Positions 11,250-20,071 of a DNA stretch of 22,500 bases are shown piece by piece. Made by a program: the position numbers and the translations under genes. The stretch's first letter is position 1. Each line of letters opens with the position of its first letter. The notes beneath the pieces were generated by a model, which had not been told where the DNA came from, did not search any database, and saw only the letters and a list, made by a program, of their open reading frames with translations. This stretch comes from Chromera velia (lineage: Eukaryota; Sar; Chromeraceae), in NCBI GenBank assembly GCA_018398765.1, contig JAHBMJ010002591.1, positions 1-22,500 on the forward strand, read 5' to 3'.

Positions 11250-11435
11250 TCTTAAATCCGCGCCTCGCTGCACGATGAGCTCGGTTTTGAAGTTCCAGCC
11301 TTAGCAAACACACACTCTTGCAGCTTCTTTCTTCTGATAATTCGATCTGATCGAGTTCGCAAACCTTCTCTTCAGCCCTTCTTGTGCTTTGACACTGTTG
11401 CAAACTGTTGTTGGCACTCGACTCTCACAACCACC

Positions 11436-13245
11436 ATGGCAAAGTCTGTCGCGTCTGTTGCCTGTGTCTCTATGCTGTCGCTTGTTAACGGTGCACCTTT
11501 TCTGAGCCGTACGTTTCGATCCTCTGAAGCCAATGTGCCTGTGTCGGCTGGTACGAACGGTTCTCTTCCCTTTCCTTTGACTGTAACACCCTTCAGTTAT
11601 CCCTATCCTGTTGATGGCAACACCATGGGCCTCGAGTGCAACACCGCAACTTCTGAAGCACCACAAGCAATGGACGACTTTGAGATCGGAGGGAGCTCTT
11701 TCCAGAGCTGTCTGTACGAGACGCTCATCAATCACCCGGGTACGTCACGCTCATGTGGAGAAGGATCGTTGGCAGGACAACGTATTGCAACACACCGGGC
11801 TGTTGTATATACGCAAAAACTAAGATACGTTGATATACAACAAATAGATGATCCACTTAATTGTTTTGTACGTTGTGCATCTTGCAGATCCCATTCCGGA
11901 GGCGCTGTGTGCCTGTATGGGCGTGACAACTTCTATGTACGACGTCTGCCCGAATCTGCGCCAGGGGATGAGCTCTTATTTGTGCAGCCAGGATGTTCCC
12001 TTCTGTGAGCGCATGAAGGACAGCGTGGGAGAGGAACCTGAAGCGATTCCTTTCGACAGTGAAGACGCGGCCCTGGAGCTTCCCTTCGAGACTCCCGAGC
12101 TGCCTCTTGACCCAGAGATCAAGACCTTCGTCAGCGAGAAAGAGACCACCACTGCCTCGCTTCTGTGGATGGCCAACGTGAGGAACTACCAACTTGCTCA
12201 GAACTTCAAATGTGCGGAGGGAAGGCAGAACAGCTACGTGGAAAGAGAGGTGCTTCCTGGTTGGAAGACGGAGAGACTGTTCACTCCCGAGTATGTCGCA
12301 GCATCAGATGAGGGCCTTCCTTGGGTGTCTGTGTCCTCCAGAGGGCGGGACCTTCTGATAGTGGTTAGGGGCACCCAGACCTTTCCTGAGTGGGTGAGTG
12401 ACTTGGACCTGGAGCAGGTCCCTTCTCCCCTCGGCATGCCGGGAAAGCTTGCTCGTGGATTTTCGACTGTTGCTGGAAATGTCCTGGGAGACCTCCAAAA
12501 GATGATTACTGAAGAGAGGGAGAGGGTCATCGTTACAGGTCATTCTCTTGGGGGGTTTGCAGGCACAATTGTGGCAGGGGGGCTTCAGAGATATATCGAG
12601 TCTTCTGGTCTTTCCGCAAAACTCTTTGGGGTGTTGTTTGCCTCGGGAAGAGTGGGGAATGCAGAGTGGCAGGAGGCCATGAACAGCAACACCAACGTCC
12701 GCTTTGTGCGGTTCAAGGTCGACCCTGCCCCATTTGCGGTCTGCCAAGACAACCCGAACTGCGGACTGCCGGGAACATTTGACTTTTCTCAAGTGATCAC
12801 CGGAACTTCACAGAATCAACAGAAGGAAAACAAAGAGAAGAATCTCCCGCTTCTGTCTCAAGAAAAAGAGGTGAAGCCTGGAGATGAAGAGTCTGAGAAG
12901 AAAAGCACAACTGAGCTGTTGCCGTTTGCAGACCGCACGGGCGTGTTGACCTTCGATGACTATTGGCTTTCGACCTGGGGAGTTGCGGGTTTCGGAGGTT
13001 TGGTCTATGGAGCCATTGTGAAGAAAGACATGCGGTACGTACTTGCTGCCCATAGCTGTTCCTACCAGTGTTTTGCTGCATCTTCCCAACCAGGAACGGA
13101 TGAGAAGGCGTCTCTCTGCTGGAAGAAGGACTGTCTGAAGTCTCTTGAAGTCCCCAATTCCGATGGAAACAAAAGGAGTCCGACAGATGCTCCCAAAAGT
13201 TTTGCACTTCATCTCCTGGCAGAGGCAGTGCAGAATTTCTTTTGA
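11436..13245 (+). CDS. Secreted class 3 (fungal-type) lipase, two exons
   Basis: Predicted triacylglycerol-lipase-like hydrolase of the class 3 family (alpha/beta hydrolase), cleaving ester bonds of lipids. Exons are 11436-11739 and 11888-13245. The intron at 11740-11887 (148 nt) has GTACGT and TTGCAG ends and splits a GAT codon, giving a 553-residue protein. The ATG at 11436 has a strong context (ACCATGG). Residues 1-19 form a signal peptide: Lys3, a hydrophobic core, and a likely cut after Val-Asn-Gly19. A Cys-rich N-terminal segment follows (Cys92, 109, 111, 122, 134, 141), which suggests disulphides. The family motifs are present: oxyanion-loop R262-G-T, then E269-W-V-S-D-L; nucleophile elbow G-H-S321-L-G-G; acidic residue D380 in V-D-P-A-P-F; and probable catalytic H490 in H-S-C-S-Y. 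A charged low-complexity stretch at about 408-444 sits between Asp380 and His490, where fungal lipases have only a short loop. The substrate cannot be told from sequence. It is convergent with the RAP gene downstream. Confidence 0.9.
11740..11887 (+). other. Intron of the lipase gene
   Basis: A 148-nt phase 1 intron, donor CCGG|GTACGT and acceptor ATCTTGCAG|ATCC. It is more AT-rich than the exons and contains in-frame stops after the donor. Removing it joins the two lipase frames and restores one protein. Confidence 0.88.
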
Positions 13246-14333
13246 GTGGATCCCTGACGAGCACAAACAAGAAAAGAAATGGAGACAACAGTTCATGATG
13301 GAAGTCGGGGCACACGTGGGAATGAAAGCCTAATAGATGAGGGGACCATCCAGAGGGAAGGTGAAGGACGAATGTAGGCATACGTGCGGCTGTGCAGATG
13401 TTTGTTCACAGGGTGGGTGGGGCATTGAAGGGTTTCTTTAATCCTCCCGCAAGACTTCTTCATTCAGAAATGGGGAGGACTCGGGTAGGTGAGAACGTCC
13501 TTCGACGGCAGTGCGTGGACCTGTTGATGCATTCGCATGTTCTGCCTTGAACTCTACAGTTTGCACTGTTTATATACCAATTCGGTTGAGCCACACGGTG
13601 TTTGTTAATGTCAGAATCTTTTGCTGTTGAAGTCAAGACTCCGATGTTGAATGCTGAGTGCTCTGGATCATTAATTTGTGGAATTAATTTGTGTGATGCA
13701 TGTTCGATCATCGTGAATCAATCAATAGATTATTTTCGCTTGCATGTATAGCACCGCCTACTAGTACAGTGCATATTGAGTCGCACGTTTCGATCTATAA
13801 GAATCATTATAAGATCTGCATCTTGAGACGCACTGTCGTACATAGAGAGTGTATAGACATCCTTCTCTTACCTTCTCTGCTAAATTTTATTATAAGATCG
13901 AGTATCAATTCAAAAGTTTATAAATTTAAGTATACGCATTTCAGGATTGAATTTAAATGCATTTTCACCTTTAAATTGAAAAAAAAGAATCGATTAAGAA
14001 AGAAAACTCTAACTATACATGATTTAACAATCTTTTTACTCTATTAATTTTATAAACGTTATGGTAAGGTTTATAGGTTTAGCAATATTACCGTTCATAA
14101 TGATCGTAACATATCTTTTAAATCGTATATGTAGACGGCAATTGACAAAATTGACCAGAGAAATAGTCTATGTAATTAGTAAGCTAATTTCTTTAATTTA
14201 CAATGGAATGCTTCAATTATAGCTGAAGCAACGCTTTTTACTTCAGAATTGTACTTCTTTCAACCTCTACACTTTTGACCAAATTTCATTCTTGTGTGCA
14301 ACGTACTAGTCTAATCGAATGATGTCTTTTATT
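13246..14333. other. AT-rich convergent intergenic spacer
   Basis: This holds the 3' flank of the lipase gene and then strongly AT-rich DNA, clearest at about 13,680-14,330. The only frame of note is 115 codons at 13,700-14,047. It is Ile/Lys/Phe-rich, as expected from AT-rich DNA, and I do not call it. I see no RNA gene. Confidence 0.5.
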
Positions 14334-14453
14334 TTATTCCGACTGAACGTTTCGCACTTGCTCTTTTTTGGCGGCAGCAGCCGCCTCCCCGTAGGCTTCT
14401 GCAACTTCCGACAAAAAAGCTTCTTCCCGTCTCTGCCGTTCCTCTTGCCCTCT
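14334..14453 (-). CDS. Possible alternative 3'-terminal exon of the RAP gene
   Basis: On the minus strand, a 3' splice site (CTTCAG, AG at 14455-14454) opens a 39-codon frame of helical, Glu/Arg- then Ala-rich sequence, including E-E-A-F-L-S-E-V-A-E-A-Y. The frame ends in TAA at 14336-14334 and overlaps AATAAA, a polyadenylation-like signal. It could join in phase 0 to a GTAGGT donor inside the last RAP exon (GT at 14949-14948). That would replace the final nine residues of the protein with this tail. The alternative is that it is spurious or belongs to another transcript. A second AG ten bases upstream (GCGCAG) is also usable but does not match in phase. Confidence 0.4.
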   Translation of the reverse strand, partial: RGQEERQRREEAFLSEVAEAYGEAAAAAKKEQVRNVQSE

Positions 14454-14780
14454 CTGAAGCAGTCGACTGCGCACAGGCACGCAGGAAGGCAGGCAGGCAG
14501 AAACGAAAAGCAAATGCTTCAGAAAAACACTGCAGAGGTGCATAAAAGAGTCAGTTACATCGTGTCAAGATAATCGGAAAATGAGAAGTAAACAAAAAAA
14601 GGCCAGAAACTACCCAAGGTCTGTGAATCATCAATGACGGACGGTACAGTCATTCATTCAGCCATGGTGTCTTCTTTTGTGATGGCGGTACGATGAGCTT
14701 CGAAAAGCTTTCAGAAAAAACTGCCGCCAACTAGCCTCTGGAGTTTCGGCGCGTATCTGCTTTCAAACCATCGATCAGTA

Positions 14781-14861
14781 GTTCACATACACTCCTTGCA
14801 TCCCTACGTTCACATACACTCCCTGCATCCCTACGTTCACATACACTCCCTGCATCCCTAC
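14781..14861. repeat. 27-bp minisatellite, three copies
   Basis: Three contiguous 27-bp units begin at 14781, 14808 and 14835, with a truncated fourth start at 14862. Units 2 and 3 are identical and unit 1 differs at one base. They lie just past the RAP stop codon at 14923. They would therefore be in its 3' UTR, or in the last intron if the terminal exon at 14334-14453 is used. Confidence 0.95.
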
Positions 14862-14922
14862 GTTCGCACGAACTCAACACGCGAGAGACAACGCGTAGGA
14901 CTACTGAACAGCCAACCGGACT

Positions 14923-15177
14923 TCAAAGGCTGGTGATCCATTCACCTACTGACAGCATGTACGCCCGTCTCTGCGCGTGGCTGTTCAGCTTCTGCCAATC
15001 GAACCAGGGCACGTGGAGGACAGTCAGACCGAGACCCTCAAGGAGTTGGTGCTTCAACTTGGAAGAGGCAACCCTGAGAGAGAGAAGAAAACCAACAGAG
15101 AAGAGAAGAGAAAACACGTGCAGGAAAGTGGACACAGACACACACACACACACATACACACGCACGCACTAACGCAT

Positions 15178-15266
<89 letters not shown>

Positions 15267-15287
15267 CACACACACACGCGCACACAC

Positions 15288-15330
<43 letters not shown>

Positions 15331-16384
15331 CACACACAGACGCACACACACACACACACGCACGCACACACACAGACACAGACACAGACACACACACACA
15401 CAGACATCTATATATCTAGTTGTGTATGAGGAGGGTAAAAGAAGGACAGGGAGAATGGAGAGAAAGAAGGTCTACTGAATAAACCGAGGCGTTCTCGAAG
15501 TTCTCTTTTTATCATCCGGCCGAATCGAGTCGTTCGTTCATTCGCTTTGTGGGCTTGGTTCGTTTGTTTTTGTTCACGTCTATCCATCAATAGTTCCTTC
15601 CGCCCGACGTCATATCAAAACTTTGCAAATTAAAGAGGAAAAGCAAAAAGATGAAAAGAAAGCGCCCATGAAGACAGATTGTTGGAAGAGATTTGATAAG
15701 TGAGCCTGAGCGAACATTCCAGCGATACAGATGACCAGATGCAATTAAGCTCTGATTGGAAAGAGAGAGAGAGACCAAGTCCTGGCCTTTCCAGCTTCGG
15801 TGTGCTTACCAATGCCGTGTGCCTCTGTAGAAGTGCTGAGGACCGTCCACCTCAACCACAAGGCCGGTCTGAGCCAGACGTAGCCATTTTGCGCCTTCTT
15901 CTCCCGTCTGTTCTCCATCCTCCTCCTCCTCCTCTCCTCCATTCTCCCCGTCTCCCTCCTCTCCAAAATGCAGACCGGAGTCCAAATTCACACCTAGCTC
16001 GGAAGGAGACAGCGCCTCTTCCTTCCTGCACGAAAATTGAAGACAAAGCAAGCAGACAAGAGCAGTCGTATGGAGAGAAGAAATGTGTCTCTTCCTCTTT
16101 TCCCCCCACTCTTTGTGAAAACGAAATCAGAATTTTGATTGATCCCCATTCCTCTCATTCCACATACACACAACTTTCAATCATGTACATGCAAACGGTT
16201 CCAGCTCCCCGTCCTTTCCCACCCAGTCTTCCAAAAATACCGGACAAAACTCCAGCCAGTACTGACCGCACAAAGTCGAGTCTGTAGGGCCCAATACAGA
16301 CCTCCGAGTAGAGACTGAACTCCACATCTCGGGAGGCACCCCCAACCTGCAGGCAGGCAGACAGGGATGCACCAAAGAGTGAGT

Positions 16385-16420
<36 letters not shown>

Positions 16421-16455
16421 CGTGCGTGTGTGCGTGTGTGTGCGTGCGTGCGTGC

Positions 16456-16492
<37 letters not shown>

Positions 16493-19400
16493 CGTGCGTG
16501 TGTGTGTGTGCGCGCGCGCGCGTCAAGAGACAAGAAGCAAGGGATGGAATCCAGATGCATGAATCGGTACACTGACAAACATCGAATCCGAGAAAGCTGC
16601 CAGAGCGAATGTGAAATACAATTGACCGACAGATCTAGGAAGATCAATCAAGGCAAGAAAAGAAGACGTCAATGACGGGGCACAGGCGGAAGCCAAGAGC
16701 CGACAGAGAGAGACATATCGACCAGCTTAACCGATCGATGAACGAATCAGAGGGAGAGAAATGAAGATCTTATATGAACGAAGGAGTGCAGCTGTTAGCA
16801 CTTCAACCGATTGTCTGAAATCCCCAAACAGAACAGACAACAAAACACACAAACCGCCAGACCCCTTCCCATGTCTGTCTCGACTGAGAAAATTCAACTC
16901 AAACCCTGAAGATAAAAAAACTTCTACACCCATCCATCCATACACCAACCTACCTACCTACCTGTCTCTGCATGGCAGAGGTTCCCACCTCCTCTGGTGG
17001 CAGCTGCAAGCAGATGAAGAGAAAGACACATAGATGGATGTGGAAAAAGAGAGTGAGACAAAATAAAACAAATGGGGGCACGAGACGGACTCTATAGCCC
17101 TTCCTAAACATGTCGACTCCCCCATTTCAGAAACGGAAAGGGAAAAAAGGAAAATCAAAGAGAGGAAAGGGAAGGAAAGGAATGCATCTTCATCGCGACA
17201 TGCACCCATCTCTCTTACCCTTTCTTGCATTTCTCTCTGCATATTTCCCTTCTCTTCTCGCCTTCCTGTTCCTGCGCCTGCCTGCCACATTGCATGTCCG
17301 CTCAGTGCTACCTGCACCCCTTGGAAGAGCCGCACCTACTTACCAACCTGTCTACCCTGCCCCTCTGACCTCTGCCGTCCGCACCCTCGCCAGGAAGGCC
17401 TGCAGATGCTCCTCCACGTCGTGAAGGTCGAAGGGCAGGTGCCCGACTCTGATAGCCAGTTCGACGACCTTCAGCTGGGAGACGCTGACGGGCTCCAGGG
17501 AACTTTCTCTACGAAGAAGCTGGAGGGAGGGGGAACTCTCGTACAGGCATGCATGTATACACGCATTCATTTTCATACATAATTATTTTTCTGTATGAAA
17601 ATGAATGCATACGGAGAAGCTGGAGGGACGGGGAACTCTCGTACAGGCATGTGTGTGTACACTCATGCATATAGGTGTAGATGAAAAGAATAGAAAACGA
17701 ATGAACATGTAGGGGGTTGATTGAACCGCCGTGTACGTGGAGAGCTGGAAGATGCACACGGACGCGAGGTTTGCCGGGAATTGCAGACAGACACTCCTTC
17801 CTTCAGTTTTGCCTTCTTCTTCCGATCTCTCTCTGTCTTTCTATCTTTTTCTCACTGCTATCTGTGGAGATCATCTTTCTCTGTCCCCCGATTGAGTAAA
17901 TGAATGATCAGCTCAGGTCCCTCCAGCATGCGAGGGCCGCGAGAGGGGCCCAAAAGGGAGACGACAAGGACACTTGCTTCCAATAAATAGAAAGCATGCA
18001 CTGAACGCCGGACGGAAGGCCCGTACATGAAAAAAAAAAAATTCTTACTTCCTCCCCTTTGTCCACAGAAAGAAGGGCCGACCTGAGAGAGGACTTCCGA
18101 GAAGAGATCCGCAGGGGCGATGGAAAAAAAAGTCCATGCCAACAAGAGGTTTGCGCAGCTCTTCGGGTCTAGAGCGTTTACAGCTCCGTCTCTGACTGCA
18201 GATATGCGAGAGATAGAGCGCAATTTTTATCCGAAATACACGGATGCAGATCGGGAAATACAAGAAAGGACTGAGAGAACAATCACTGTTTGAAAAGTAC
18301 GAAGGGATCCCTACAGACTGCATACAACCACCGCAAGAAATAAGAATTTACCATCCAGGAACTTATAACGATCGTTCAATACAGAGTACAGACGTGTCGC
18401 CTTGCGGGCCGACAAGAATGAAGATGTACATCAGAACGCAAACTGCTTCCACAGAGAAACAGAGAGGGAGGAAGGCAGGCACGCAATGATCACAGAAGAA
18501 CGGCTTGTCTAAGGTATCGGAACCCTAAGGGCCAACCCGTCGGATGTCCGGCCAATCCAATCACAAGGATAATATTATTTCATCACGCACACCGTATGGA
18601 TGATCCCGATGCGCGTTTCCGTGTTTCTCTTTTTTCTTCTCGTCTCGGGTGTGCAAAAGACCAGCCAGAGAAAAGAAAGAGAACAAGACCCACCACTTTC
18701 GCTGATGATTTGCATACATGCCATTGCAACGTTTTCATGCCAAAGGTCGAGCCTGTGTAGTTCGTACAAGACCTGCAGGCAGTTAGGCAGTTAGACAGAC
18801 AGACAGGTGGGCAGGCAGGCCCAATAGATTGCGGCAACAGCAGGTGAATTTCCCTCATGCTCATTCATTGCAATACCCACAGGAACACTCCCAGACAAGA
18901 AAAAAAAGAAACAGCTTACATGCCAAAAGTTCAACGCAGCGAGAGAGAAGGGGAAAAAAAGAGGAGATAAGGCGAAAAGCCGTGAATTTGGCGATCGAGA
19001 ATAGTCGTATTGAAACTTTAGGATCTTGAAAGGGGGTGGATGAATGAAGAGAAAACAAAAAAAGGGACTTGAGGCAAAGACAGAGTAAGAATTCAGAAGA
19101 GAAAGAAAGACAGTCTGAAAAAATCGATGACGGACGGTATGGAAATTCGCTTTAATTGACCCACATTCTGTCTTTCTGAGTCTCTTTTGCTTTCGACTCG
19201 TTCACCTTCCCTCCTCCCTCCCCCCCTACCTGTACGGCCATGGAAAGGGCGTTCGTCTCGCGTCCCTGATCCCCCATTTCTTCTTTTCCTTCTTCTTCGT
19301 TTCCCCAGTACCCTTTTGCATTTTCCCCCCTCAAAACAGCTCCTCGCGAGTCTTCCCCCCCCTCCTGCCACTGCTCCTCCAAGACAGACAGGACAGCAGA

Positions 19401-19993
19401 GAGGACCCCACGAGGGCGTGCCCTCACCCGTCCAAGAGCATTCAGGATCTTCACCGCGTCCACTGCCGCACTCGAGGACTGGAACTTGAATACCGCTGTC
19501 GTTGACAGAGGAGAGACTGATGCTGAACCTGCGGGTAAGTTGGCCCTGCTCCTCCTTCCCCTTCTTCCCTTCTGAGGCACTTCTAGATCTCTGTAGTGGA
19601 GCGATTCTTTCTTCTTCCTTTTTTCTCTTTCTCTTTCTCTTTCTGCCTCATTCCTCAAGGCCGAAGGAAGATATTCAAACAAGGTCGCCATGAGCGTTTC
19701 AGGGTAAGACCCACACGATGCAAAATTGCACATACACAGACGCATCAGACGAAGACTCATGCGAGGGACCTCCTGCAAGCACCAGACCAGAAGTGTGCAT
19801 GCATTTACTTTCATACAGATATTTTGTATGCAAATAAATGCATGCGGGGGACCTCCTGCAAGCACCAGACGAGAAGGAAGAACACTAGCGAGTCTGTCGA
19901 CGGTTGGACAGTCAGACAGTGCGTCCTGACATTCAGTCAATCGTCCTAGCCAATGAACCTTATTCATGAGAAGGCAGAATAGCAGAAAAGATG

Positions 19994-20035
<42 letters not shown>

Positions 20036-20039
20036 TCTC

Positions 20040-20071
<32 letters not shown>

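Noticed and set aside
11301..11735. Minus-strand open frame of 144 codons
   Set aside because: It is antisense to lipase exon 1 and its 5' flank, has no recognisable features, and is a shadow of the coding strand.
14781..14861. Possible CRISPR array
   Set aside because: The three 27-bp units are directly contiguous with no spacers, so this is a minisatellite.
14977..15429. Thr-His and Cys-Val repeat proteins
   Set aside because: These are conceptual translations of the intronic CA/TG microsatellite and not genes.
15700..16287. Plus-strand open frame of 195 codons
   Set aside because: It lies antisense to RAP exons 9 and 10, whose splice phases and RAP motif are convincing. The plus-strand translation is low-complexity.
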